DNA of 23,702 bases. Origin: an uncultured bacterium (GTDB taxonomy: Bacteria; Bacillota; Clostridia; Oscillospirales; Ruminococcaceae). Below, in pieces: positions 15,207-23,399 of this stretch. The stretch spans positions 1 to 23,702 of the forward strand of contig CAJMLQ010000038.1 in NCBI GenBank assembly GCA_905214265.1, written 5' to 3'. The stretch's first letter is position 1; every line of letters begins with the position of its first letter. Position numbers and translations under genes: made by a program. The notes under the pieces are model-generated. The model was not told the DNA's origin, searched no databases, and was given only the letters and a program-made list of their open reading frames with translations.

Positions 15207-16837
15207 GCGATCACATCCTTACAGGTCACGGCATTGGGAAACAGCTTGTGGGCCATCCGGCACGCAGCGGAGGTATAAAACGTATTACCGCTGAAAAATT
15301 CTCGCGGCGGGCCGGCGGCAATGATCGAACCATCGAAAAGCATGGCGCAGATATCTGCGTATTCCGCACAGAATTCCACGTCATGGGATACCATGACAAT
15401 GGTTTTCCCTTGAACCAGAAGTTTTTTCAGAATCGCGGCAAACTGCTCCTTATAAGGCGCATCCATTCCCTTGGTCGGTTCATCCAACAGCAAAATTTCC
15501 GGCTCCAGCAGCAAAACCTTGGCAAGAGCCGTCCGCTGCTGTTCCCCACCGCTCAAATCATAGGGATGCCGGTCCAAAAAAGGGGAGATTTCCGTAACGC
15601 CGGTTACGTATTGCAGTAGCTCCTCTCGTTTTTCCTTGGAAATCCGCCGTTCTGCAAGCGTCTCCTCCAAATCCAGCCGGACCGTCTTTTTGACAAAAAG
15701 CGTCTGGGGATCTTGGGGAAGCATACAAATTTCCTTTTCAGCAATCGGTTTTTCCTTACAGGGCCTTCCCCCATAAAGCACTTTCCCCCGATAGGGCTTC
15801 CGGATCCCGCACAGCACGGAAAGCATGGTGGATTTTCCGGCTCCGTTTCCGCCGACGATGGCACAGAGACGCCCGCTAGGAACCTTCAGAGACAAATCCC
15901 GCAGGACATCGCCGCCGTCTTTTTGATAACGGAACCAGATTTCCCGAAGCTCCAAAACGGCGAGTGTTTCCGGCATTTCTTTCTCCGGAAGAAGGACCCC
16001 TCTTTTTTCCGGGTACTCCCGCTCCAAAAACCGGCGGCCATCCCGCACAGTAATAGGGCATGGCGCTTGACTTTGGAGCTCCGCATGAATTCGTATGGGG
16101 GCCGGTAGCGCCTTTACCATGGAGCTGCGGACCTCCCGCAGCTGCCGGGCTGCCTTTTCCGGAGAACCATAAGCAGCGATCCGCCCCTCTTCTATCACAA
16201 GCACCCGGTCGGAAAGCGGGAACACCTCCTCAAGCCGATGTTCGGACAGGATGACCGTCGTGCCGATCTCCCGGTTGATCTTTTTCACAGTTTCCAAAAA
16301 CTCTGCTGCCGCGATGGGGTCCAGTTGAGAGGTTGGTTCATCCAAAATCAGCACCTCCGGATGCATGGCCATGACAGCGGCCAAATTCAGGAGCTGCTTT
16401 TGCCCACCGGACAGCTCCGTCACCGATTTGTGAAACCAGGTCTGGATGCCGAAAAAATTGGCCATTTCCGCCACTCGGAGCCGGATCGTCTCGCTGCTGA
16501 GACCTAGGCTCTCCAGACCGAAGGCCAGCTCATGCCACACCTTATCGGTTACGATCTGATTCTCCGGATTCTGCATCACAAACCCGATTTCTGACGACTG
16601 CGTCCGGAAATCCACATCCTCCAGCCTCCGGCCATTGTACAGGATCTGGCCGTTCCGCTGTCCGTGAGGGGTCAAAACGGTTTTCAAATGACGAAGCAGC
16701 GTACTTTTCCCGCAGCCTGATTTTCCGCAGAGCAGCAGAAATTCTCCTGGCTCTACCGAGAAACTGACCTGCTCCAAAGCCTTTTTCTGGGCCAACGGAT
16801 AAGAAAACGTCAAATTTTCGATCTGATACGCTGCCAT
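15191..16837 (-). CDS. Fused two-domain ECF transporter ATPase (EcfA-EcfA')
   Basis: This is a cytoplasmic ATPase of about 548 residues that powers the ECF importer. Two complete ABC domains lie in one chain. Domain 1 (about 1-240) has Walker A GKSGCGKST at about 38-46, signature LSGGQKQ, and Walker B VLILDEPTSQLD. Domain 2 (about 290-530) has Walker A GGNGAGKST, signature LSGGEQQ and Walker B ILLLDEPTKGMD. Both have the Q-loop and a switch histidine (LSEHRLEE and VSHDVEF). In most ECF systems these are two separate genes, so this is a fusion form. ATG 16837 is preferred over 16852, as GGGAGG lies 7 bases before it. The gene overlaps the EcfT gene by 28 bases and the S component gene by 16. 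Confidence 0.95.
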   Translation of the reverse strand: MAAYQIENLTFSYPLAQKKALEQVSFSVEPGEFLLLCGKSGCGKSTLLRHLKTVLTPHGQRNGQILYNGRRLEDVDFRTQSSEIGFVMQNPENQIVTDKVWHELAFGLESLGLSSETIRLRVAEMANFFGIQTWFHKSVTELSGGQKQLLNLAAVMAMHPEVLILDEPTSQLDPIAAAEFLETVKKINREIGTTVILSEHRLEEVFPLSDRVLVIEEGRIAAYGSPEKAARQLREVRSSMVKALPAPIRIHAELQSQAPCPITVRDGRRFLEREYPEKRGVLLPEKEMPETLAVLELREIWFRYQKDGGDVLRDLSLKVPSGRLCAIVGGNGAGKSTMLSVLCGIRKPYRGKVLYGGRPCKEKPIAEKEICMLPQDPQTLFVKKTVRLDLEETLAERRISKEKREELLQYVTGVTEISPFLDRHPYDLSGGEQQRTALAKVLLLEPEILLLDEPTKGMDAPYKEQFAAILKKLLVQGKTIVMVSHDVEFCAEYADICAMLFDGSIIAAGPPREFFSGNTFYTSAACRMAHKLFPNAVTCKDVIACCRS

Positions 16838-17697
16838 TGCAGATCCTCCCATAAATCCAACCCCACCGGCAAAAGCAGAAAAGCCGTGTAGGCGCTGTAG
16901 ATCATGATGCTGAAAAATCCCGGAGCCTTCATCGCGACGGAAGGAAAATACCGCATCCGCGTTTCCCCCAGCGCCGCTCCGGCCAAAAACAGCACTGCCA
17001 GGCCTCCCATGATGCCCAACAGCACCTTGTCTCGGGTATCCAGCCGGAAATTGGAAAAGCTGGTCCTTCCTTTAAGCCCGTACCCTCTGGATCGCATGGA
17101 ATCCGCCGTTTCGACCGCATTTTCCAGGGCCCACGTCACCAATATAGACAGAATGCGCAGGCCATGCCTGGCCCGCTGGAGCACATTTCCACTTTTCAAA
17201 TCCCTTCCAATGCACATCTGGCCCTCTGAAATGCGGGAAAGCTGCGCCTTGAATTTGGGCACGAACCGCAGCACCATGGAAAAAATCAGGGAAAGCGCAG
17301 GAATCACACGCCCGAATAGATAAAGAAACTTGTCAGAGGTCATGATGACGTTGTAGCAGGAAAACCAAAGTATGACCGCGCCGAACATCACGCCCATTGC
17401 GGTCCCGTAGAGGATGGATTCCAGCGTGATTGGATTGTCCCACAGATACGTCAATATTGTGACTCCCTGATGGCTGAACAGCGGGTTGATGACCGCCACC
17501 AGCAGCGCCATGGGAAGGAGCCCACATACCCCAAATCTGACCGCCCCGCTCCGGTTCAGATAAACGGAGTAGACCGCCGCGCAGCAAAACGACGCCGCCA
17601 AAAACACCGGATGCATCAAAAACATGGAGCAGCCGATCACCGCCGCAAAAAAGCAGAAATTCACAGCCGGATGACACCGGGAAAAAGCGTCTGACAT
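16810..17697 (-). CDS. ECF transporter transmembrane coupling subunit EcfT (CbiQ family)
   Basis: This is the membrane scaffold that links the S component to the ATPases, 295 residues with about five to six hydrophobic segments (around 12-45, 55-75, 95-125, 130-150, 240-260 and 270-285). The long coupling region carries the family's A-R-x and x-R-x-R-G motifs: RARHGLRILSI and ADSMRSRGYGLKG (about 175-215). The start ATG 17697 is 12 bases after the stop of the lipoprotein gene and has GTAGGAGTG upstream. The gene runs into the ATPase gene with a 28-base overlap, so lipoprotein, EcfT, EcfA and S component form one transcription unit. Confidence 0.93.
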   Translation of the reverse strand: MSDAFSRCHPAVNFCFFAAVIGCSMFLMHPVFLAASFCCAAVYSVYLNRSGAVRFGVCGLLPMALLVAVINPLFSHQGVTILTYLWDNPITLESILYGTAMGVMFGAVILWFSCYNVIMTSDKFLYLFGRVIPALSLIFSMVLRFVPKFKAQLSRISEGQMCIGRDLKSGNVLQRARHGLRILSILVTWALENAVETADSMRSRGYGLKGRTSFSNFRLDTRDKVLLGIMGGLAVLFLAGAALGETRMRYFPSVAMKAPGFFSIMIYSAYTAFLLLPVGLDLWEDLQWQRIRSKI

Positions 17698-17709
17698 CCT
17701 ATCACACTC

Positions 17710-18576
17710 CTACTCCAGCCATTCGCAGCCCAGATCCCGTCCCAGATCACAGGTGTACAGCCATTCGATCCGATCCCCGTCATTCAGCTGGTACCGGCTG
17801 CACCCATAATTTGGAAACCAGCCGTTGACGCGGTACATCCATCCGCTCAAGGGACCACAGTCAAACTCGTAAAGATTATGGATCCCTTCAATATAATTGC
17901 TGTTGTACATAGGAGTTGACTCAAACTCCATATGGATCTTGGCATTTTTGGTTTCCCGAAGCAGAACGTCGAAAACCGATTCTCCTTCATAAAAAGTCAC
18001 CGTTTTTTCTGCAAAAATCGTGCCGTCGGAAGGAAGGACGGATTCTTTATCCATGTTAAAATCGTCCATATTGTCCAGGATCGTGTCACACCGGATCGAA
18101 AGGATGCAGCTGTAGGCTGTTTCCTTATCCACATCCGCATCCTGCGGCTCCACCGGTTTAGGCTTTCCCTCAGGGATCGGATCCGTCAAGTACTGGTCCT
18201 TTGCGGATTCCGGGTTTTGCGCCGGGGAAGACTCTTCACAGCTGGATTCTGCTGGATCCGAAGGGAATTCTTTTTCCGGCTCCTTTGAAACCTCCGCCGC
18301 CGACTTAGATCCCGCCCCGACGCTGGACTCCTCCTGTTCACTGGATACAGAGGACCCCTGTTCTGGCAGTGAAGCCTCCGCCTCCATGCGGGAAGGGCTT
18401 TCCTCCGCTCCAAAAGCAGAGCTTTCCGAAGGCAAAGGCGGTTCTGAGAATTCATATATGGTCGCAGAAGGCGCGCTCCCGGCATCTGAAGCGCTTTTGC
18501 TTTCTCCTCCGCAGCCTGACAACAGCACCGCAAATGAAAGTACAATTCCGAGCAAGGCCCGGCTCCACTTTTTCAT
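17710..18576 (-). CDS. DUF4430 (transcobalamin C-like) lipoprotein
   Basis: This is a membrane-anchored extracellular protein of 288 residues, the likely B12-handling partner of the ECF transporter. ATG 18576 is chosen because AAGGAG lies 7 bases upstream and the product begins with a lipoprotein signal with lipobox LLSGC (Cys 22). Residues 23-145 are a Ser/Glu/Pro-rich flexible tether, suited to crossing the wall. Residues about 155-283 form a DUF4430 domain, with TVTFYEGESVFDVLLRE, GIHNLYEFDCGPLSGWMYRV and NGWFPNYGCSRYQLNDGD. DUF4430 resembles the C-terminal beta domain of eukaryotic transcobalamin. Four Cys (CILSIRC, FDC, YGC and others) may form disulfides. It sits between the surface protein and EcfT. 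Direct B12 binding is inferred. Confidence 0.92.
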   Translation of the reverse strand: MKKWSRALLGIVLSFAVLLSGCGGESKSASDAGSAPSATIYEFSEPPLPSESSAFGAEESPSRMEAEASLPEQGSSVSSEQEESSVGAGSKSAAEVSKEPEKEFPSDPAESSCEESSPAQNPESAKDQYLTDPIPEGKPKPVEPQDADVDKETAYSCILSIRCDTILDNMDDFNMDKESVLPSDGTIFAEKTVTFYEGESVFDVLLRETKNAKIHMEFESTPMYNSNYIEGIHNLYEFDCGPLSGWMYRVNGWFPNYGCSRYQLNDGDRIEWLYTCDLGRDLGCEWLE

Positions 18577-18587
18577 AATTGTTCTCC

Positions 18588-18616
18588 TTAAAAAGAGAGG
18601 GGGCAAAGACCCCCTC
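18588..18616 (-). terminator. Intergenic terminator/attenuator between the surface protein and ECF genes
   Basis: On the transcript, GAGGGGG (18616-18610) pairs with CCCCCUC (18603-18597) around UCUUUG, followed directly by UCUUUUU and then the ribosome site of the lipoprotein gene. It lies 9 bases after the surface protein stop. It has all parts of an intrinsic terminator, so part of the transcripts should end here, and a downstream signal or read-through feeds the transporter genes. Confidence 0.75.
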
Positions 18617-18624
18617 CTGCAAAT

Positions 18625-21600
18625 CTAGTCAGCCAAACGCCCATCAGCGCCGACAGAATAGCCGTCCGGCATCACAGCACCCGCCAGCATCGAGCCGTCT
18701 GCGTTCAGGTAATACCAGTCCGCGCCGTCCTTGAGCCAGCCGGTCTTCATGCCTCCCCAGGCTAGGAAATAGTACCACTTTGCGTTGATCCGCTTCCAGC
18801 CGGTGTTCATCTTTCCATCTACCCCTAGATAGTACCAGGTGCCGTTGATGAGCTGCCAGCCGGTTCGCATTGCATGGTCGCTGCCAAAGAAATACCATGT
18901 CCCGTCGATCTTCAGCCACCCCATCGCCTGAGCGGTTCCGATGCGGAAGGACCATCTGCCGTCCTGATGCTTGACCCAGATTCCGCTCCCGCCAGAAGCC
19001 GGATATTCATATACCGCTTCTGTAAGGGGCTGTTCCTGAGTCCGAATCGCTCCGCTGGAATCGCAGCAGTACCATTTGCTGTCCACTTGGAACCAGCCGG
19101 TCTGCATCGCGCCCCAAGATTTCAGATAATAGGTTTTGCCGCCGATCTCCAGCCAGCCGGTGCTCATCTTTCCGTTTTCCTGGAAATAGTACCAGTTTCC
19201 GTCGATCTTCTGCCAGCCGGTAAGAGGGGCCGTATCATCCGCGTCAAACAGCTCCCAACGGCCGTCTGCATACTGCTTCCAGATTCCTTTACCGTCTGCA
19301 GAAGGATACTGTTTTACCACTTTCTCTGTTTTAGAAGAAGAGGCGCCGCCATCGTTATGATCGTAAATCGGAGGCTCACCGACGCTCATGCGCTTGTAGG
19401 CGAGCAGCGCCAGCGCGGCCTGGTCGCTGGCCATGCCGTCCGCAGCACCGCCTTCCGCTCCGTCGCCGGTGGGATCGCCGGCCTTCACATGCATGAAGCC
19501 GCCGCCTTCCGCCTCAAAGGTCAGAAGCGCGTCCATCAGAGAGCTCCCGTTCTTGATAAAGGTTTCGTCGTTATGCGGGTCGATTCCTAAGCCGCACAGG
19601 GCGATCACCGTCTGCGCGACAGATTCAGAGTTGGATGAACCCCAGCTGCTGAGTCCGCCGTCGGCCTCCTGCAGATTGGAGAGGGCCGCTACGGCACGAT
19701 TAATAGCTGCCTTTACGCGAGAATCGTTGCGATATGGCGTCAGTCCCTGGATTGCCATCGCCGTGATATCCGGATCCGGCGTTCCTCCTGTCAGCGAGAA
19801 GCCGCCGCCCGCGATTTCCTGGCTCAGGATATCTTCCACATATTTCTGCCGGATATCCGGGTCAGAGGTCGTATATCCCTTGGTATCCAGGGCAATCAGC
19901 GCAAAAATGGAACCGTTGATTCCCTGCCGGACTACCTTGTCATAGTTCGCAAGCTTTTCCGCCAGGTTATAGCCGCCCACGTCTGTAGCATCCCGCCCAA
20001 TAGCGGACAGCGCCATAATGACGCGGGAGTATTCGGTATATTTCCGGTCGCCTTCCAGAATTCCGTTATTGTCCTGCAGTTCCTTGACAACGCGGTCGTA
20101 GTACTTGTCAAAATAACCGGTCGCAACGTCATATTCACCGCCTGCCAGCGCCATCACCGACCATTCCCCGCCGATCGTACCGATGGACGGAGCTGGAGCG
20201 TTCCGGTAGATGTAGGCAAGCGTTCTCTCAAGCACATTGCTCACGTCCAGTGTTTCCCCGGGTTTTTCCGGGTCCACGCCGCCGGAGCTGGTCTGGACTG
20301 CATCCATTGCCTTTTTCGCGTCTGCCAGAGCGTTGGCCACGGTTTTTGCATCAACAGCTGCGTCAATGGCCGCTTTACCGCGGACAACCGCCTCTGCAAG
20401 GGCTTTTTTACCTGCCTCATCGTAACCGGCGGGGTCCTTATAGGAATCCAACTCTGCCTTGGCTGTGCTCTTGGCCGCCTCCAAAGTAGGGTCTTTTACC
20501 ACAATGGTAAAGTCCGGCATATCGCAGAAGTAGCGCTCCAAGATCGGGGCACTCAGGTTGGGGTCGCCTTGGCCGTACACGCCCTTGTCTGCGCCCAGCT
20601 GGGAGCCCCACCAGGAGGAGAAGATTTTGCCGCCGGAGAAAGTATAACTTCCGGCCTCTTGGAAGGTCACCTCAAACTGGTTCTTGGTGGCCAGGTTCCA
20701 CTGATTGCAGTAACCTTTGAAGGGTTCCTCCGAAAGTTCCTTGTTGACATACTCCACATAGGTGCCTTTTCCGCCCCATGCTTGCATTGTGGGATTATAG
20801 ATCGTCGCCAGCTTATAAACCGGATTTGCGATGCCTTTAAAGGACACTGCTGCAGTATCGCCAATCTCAAGGGGCTGGCCGGGATCCGTTTTATTCTCGA
20901 CGTTAATCTCGATCTTTCTTGCGTCGATCACCTGATAGTAGTACTTGACCCCCTTTTCGTTTACCGCCGTTACGCCGATAATGTTGCTCCGGTTTTCCAA
21001 GGGGAGGGTGTACTCGCCGTTGGTTCCCGAAACTTCATGGCCGTTGCAGGTCACGCGCACAGAATCCGCGCCCTCAATAGCAAGGCCGTAGACATAGTCT
21101 ACCGTGTCCCCCTCGGTATAGTAGATAGTATCATAGGAGGTCAGAGGTACACCGGGCTGGATTTCCGCCTTGGGGGTAATGGTGATGCCGGTGTCCTCCG
21201 CGCTGGCAGCGGATACCGCAAATACTGCATAAGCCGCATTCGTGACGGCAGTTGCGCCGTAATGGACATCCTTGTAGTCCGTTTCATCATAGGTGACTTT
21301 GACAATGGTAATGCCGGGCTTTTCCGCTGTTACATTGGCCTTATCCGTCGTGTCGATGGTGTCCAGCGATATGCTGTCGCCGCTGAGAATCTCAAAGTGG
21401 AAATTCGGACGATGCACATCGTTTGCCACGGCGCTGCCTACGATCTGCGGCACACGGCGGGGATAGATATCCACCGTATCCCCTACTGTCATTTCTTTAA
21501 AGTCATATTGCAGCCACAAATCATTTTCGAAGTCTTCCGGAATATCGGAAGACACCGCAGGCTGTTCCGGATCCGGAACAGGCTCTTCTGGCCCCGTCCG

Positions 21601-22650
21601 CTCTGTGGGAATCTGGTCAATCGCAGCCTTTGCGGCGGTTAATGCCGCTGCGACGCCATCTTCTGTTTCTGCCGCATCAATGGCGCTCTTTCCGGCTGCA
21701 ACGGCAGAAGCAAGCGCCGCCTTTCCGCTTTCATCATAGGCCTCAGCGGACTTGTAAGCTTCCAGTTCCCTTTTTGCCGCTGCCTTTTTCTGATCCAGAT
21801 CTGGTTCTTCGGGGCTTCTCTCCAGCGAAGTGCGGAGTTCTGCCACTACCGCATCCACGTTTTCCTGAGTCACACCATCCGAAACGCTCCCAGTCAACCA
21901 GCCGGGCGTGTTCGTGTCCATATCCGCATCTTCCAATGCAGATACCACATCGGCAACCGTCACGGCGCTGGGAAAGAGAGAAGCAAGGGTATCCCCTGTC
22001 GCCGTTTTCTTCAGATCCCCATCCGTAAGCTCTGCCAAAAGCCGGGTGATTTCGTCCTTATCCGCCATTTCGTCAGCGCTGCTGCCCCAGCCAAAGCCGA
22101 TATCCGCTCCATAGCCGTAAGTCGTAAAATGCAGCCGCATCACGTCGCCGGATTCGGGATAGTAATTCCCCATTCCCACATTTGGCATCTCGTTGTTGAC
22201 GGTGTACATCCATCCGGACATGCTCGTGTAATCAAACGCTTCCAGCCACTCGTCTGTGTTGGACTCCAGTTCCACGTCGTTTTCGCTGAGATAGGTCTCC
22301 ATATAACCAGGCAGACATACAAAGCCCTTATCCGCGTCCTTCACGCCAGTTAAATAAAACGAGCTGCCTTCGCCGCTGTATTGGATCTCCAAATTGGCAT
22401 CTGCAAAAGCCCGCTTCAGAATATCCGCACAGCTTTCGCCCTCATAAAAGTCCACCTTGGCCGGCTCATAAAAGTATCCCTGCCCCAAGGTGAACACCTC
22501 ACCGGAGAGAACGATTTTCCCTATCGGTTCCGCTGCTTCTCCTCCGGCCGATGCTGTAAACGGCGTCCACAGCATCATACCTGCGGCCAGCATAGAAGCA
22601 GTCAGGCGCTTCCAAACTGATTTCCGTCTCACAAATCTCCATCCTTTCAT
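18625..22650 (-). CDS. Giant transcobalamin/intrinsic-factor-like cell-wall surface protein
   Basis: This is a secreted, wall-bound protein of 1341 residues, the probable B12 catcher. In order it holds: signal peptide 1-35; DUF4430 at about 45-180 (VDFYEGESCADILKRAF, TSMSGWMYTVNNEMPNVGMG); helical linker 195-280; FIVAR-like helical module 285-347; beta-rich, Ig-like region 370-720; second FIVAR-like module 722-786; an alpha/alpha-barrel-like domain at about 802-1088 of squalene-cyclase/intrinsic-factor type (SRVIMALSAIGRDATDVGGY, NGSIFALIALDTKGY, EADGGLSSWG, SVAQTVIALCGLGIDP); and at 1110-1341 seven cell-wall-binding repeats of the type GWxKIDGxWYYFxxxGxMxT with two GIW...DGRW inserts. Human intrinsic factor and transcobalamin have the alpha barrel and beta domain in the opposite order. 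The start may be ATG 22650 or GTG 22632, which has AAAGGATGGAG in front. The gene follows a cobalamin riboswitch. Confidence 0.9.
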   Translation of the reverse strand: MKGWRFVRRKSVWKRLTASMLAAGMMLWTPFTASAGGEAAEPIGKIVLSGEVFTLGQGYFYEPAKVDFYEGESCADILKRAFADANLEIQYSGEGSSFYLTGVKDADKGFVCLPGYMETYLSENDVELESNTDEWLEAFDYTSMSGWMYTVNNEMPNVGMGNYYPESGDVMRLHFTTYGYGADIGFGWGSSADEMADKDEITRLLAELTDGDLKKTATGDTLASLFPSAVTVADVVSALEDADMDTNTPGWLTGSVSDGVTQENVDAVVAELRTSLERSPEEPDLDQKKAAAKRELEAYKSAEAYDESGKAALASAVAAGKSAIDAAETEDGVAAALTAAKAAIDQIPTERTGPEEPVPDPEQPAVSSDIPEDFENDLWLQYDFKEMTVGDTVDIYPRRVPQIVGSAVANDVHRPNFHFEILSGDSISLDTIDTTDKANVTAEKPGITIVKVTYDETDYKDVHYGATAVTNAAYAVFAVSAASAEDTGITITPKAEIQPGVPLTSYDTIYYTEGDTVDYVYGLAIEGADSVRVTCNGHEVSGTNGEYTLPLENRSNIIGVTAVNEKGVKYYYQVIDARKIEINVENKTDPGQPLEIGDTAAVSFKGIANPVYKLATIYNPTMQAWGGKGTYVEYVNKELSEEPFKGYCNQWNLATKNQFEVTFQEAGSYTFSGGKIFSSWWGSQLGADKGVYGQGDPNLSAPILERYFCDMPDFTIVVKDPTLEAAKSTAKAELDSYKDPAGYDEAGKKALAEAVVRGKAAIDAAVDAKTVANALADAKKAMDAVQTSSGGVDPEKPGETLDVSNVLERTLAYIYRNAPAPSIGTIGGEWSVMALAGGEYDVATGYFDKYYDRVVKELQDNNGILEGDRKYTEYSRVIMALSAIGRDATDVGGYNLAEKLANYDKVVRQGINGSIFALIALDTKGYTTSDPDIRQKYVEDILSQEIAGGGFSLTGGTPDPDITAMAIQGLTPYRNDSRVKAAINRAVAALSNLQEADGGLSSWGSSNSESVAQTVIALCGLGIDPHNDETFIKNGSSLMDALLTFEAEGGGFMHVKAGDPTGDGAEGGAADGMASDQAALALLAYKRMSVGEPPIYDHNDGGASSSKTEKVVKQYPSADGKGIWKQYADGRWELFDADDTAPLTGWQKIDGNWYYFQENGKMSTGWLEIGGKTYYLKSWGAMQTGWFQVDSKWYCCDSSGAIRTQEQPLTEAVYEYPASGGSGIWVKHQDGRWSFRIGTAQAMGWLKIDGTWYFFGSDHAMRTGWQLINGTWYYLGVDGKMNTGWKRINAKWYYFLAWGGMKTGWLKDGADWYYLNADGSMLAGAVMPDGYSVGADGRLAD

Positions 22651-22701
22651 GCTCTTTTATTTCCTTCGGAAAATAAAAGAGCAGCCCACATCGTGGGCTG
22701 C
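22651..22701 (-). terminator. Expression platform of the cobalamin riboswitch
   Basis: On the transcript, GCAGCCCAC (22701-22693) pairs with GUGGGCUGC (22689-22681) around GAU, followed by UCUUUUAUUUU, a good intrinsic terminator. The same U-tract is also the 5' arm of a second, 12-bp hairpin (22682-22671 with 22662-22651) that ends right at the start codon at 22650. The two stems share two bases, so they compete. In the other direction the first stem is followed by ATTTTTAT and can stop + strand transcripts. Confidence 0.8.
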
Positions 22702-22773
22702 ATTTTTATATGCATCGTATTTTGGCAATACGAAACACACCAATCCTATCCCCACCGACAGATTGTTGTCTGT

Positions 22774-22929
22774 TTATGGCAGGTCTCCTGACTTAGAGCT
22801 TCACGCCTAATCCGTTTGTCTTCCCGCTTGCGCAGTGACCAATCTACGTTTCGTAGCTCTTACAGTAGAGTGAGCTGTCCCGGATTTTCACCGGGTTCCC
22901 TTTTCATACATGGCACCATGTAACCATAA
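22774..22929 (-). ncRNA. Cobalamin (B12) riboswitch
   Basis: In the leader of the surface protein gene, the transcript carries the established AdoCbl/B12-box consensus: GGGAACCCGGUGAAAAUCCG followed by GGACAG, then an ACUGUAA element, and at the 3' end AAGUCAGGAGACCUGCC. The outer stem UUAUGG/CCAUAA closes the aptamer at 22929-22924 and 22779-22774. This type normally turns genes off when cobalamin is plentiful, so the whole capture and uptake operon should be induced by B12 shortage. Confidence 0.96.
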
Positions 22930-22954
22930 CCAGTATTATTCAATTTTCAGTTTC

Positions 22955-22983
22955 ATTTTGGCACGATTTCATTTTTTTGTCAA
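22955..22983 (-). promoter_or_regulatory. Promoter of the cobalamin-uptake operon
   Basis: On the - strand, a perfect TTGACA (22983-22978), a 17-base spacer and CAAAAT (22960-22955, four of six matches) preceded by TG to make an extended -10. It lies about 26 bases before the riboswitch. The surrounding AT-rich stretch 22930-23090 shows no gene. Confidence 0.6.
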
Positions 22984-23093
22984 TAGGAATTGGCTTTTTC
23001 TAAAAAAAATCTTTATATTTGAAAGAAATTAAAATTTTTAAAAAGTTCTTATATTCCCGGCGTATTGGAAGCATTCGGTCATATTTTGTGGAA

Positions 23094-23391
23094 TCACATC
23101 TGATCGCCCGGCATAGGAAGAAAGACCCAATTACGGCCGGCGAGAGTTTTCATCATCTCAAAATTCATGCTGATATCAGGCCGCTCGATAACTTTGGCGA
23201 TGGCACAATAAGCCGATACCGGTGGTATGAGCGTCCATGAATAACTGAAACGTATGCCCCGTCTCATCATACCAGTAATGCTTTTCAACCAGAATTTGAA
23301 TCATATTCGTCTCCAGCCAGCTAAGAAGCTGCGTCAGGAATTCATCCTCTGCCGGGACGCTTTTTATTTGGCCATAGAAAAACAAACGTTA
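23094..23391 (-). pseudogene. Frameshifted 3' fragment of an unrecognised gene
   Basis: On the - strand a coding-like stretch runs from about 23391 (truncated at its 5' side) and reads FLTQLLSWLETNMIQILVEK, then HYWYDETGHTFQLFMDAHTTG. It must shift frame near 23235-23245 to continue as AYCAIAKVIERPDISMNFEM and WVFLPMPGDQM, ending at 23094. The two pieces join smoothly, which suggests one former gene with a single frameshift. I do not recognise the family. It directly abuts the AraC fragment on the other strand, so both are probably debris from a rearrangement. Confidence 0.4.
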
Positions 23392-23399
23392 AAAGCTGA

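Noticed and set aside
20569..21642. 357-codon open frame on the + strand opposite the surface protein
   Set aside because: Shadow of the conserved beta-rich region; no start signal or family match.
19400..22600. Tandem repeats as a CRISPR or DNA satellite
   Set aside because: The repeats are protein-level modules (FIVAR and cell-wall-binding) with diverged DNA, not spaced identical repeats.
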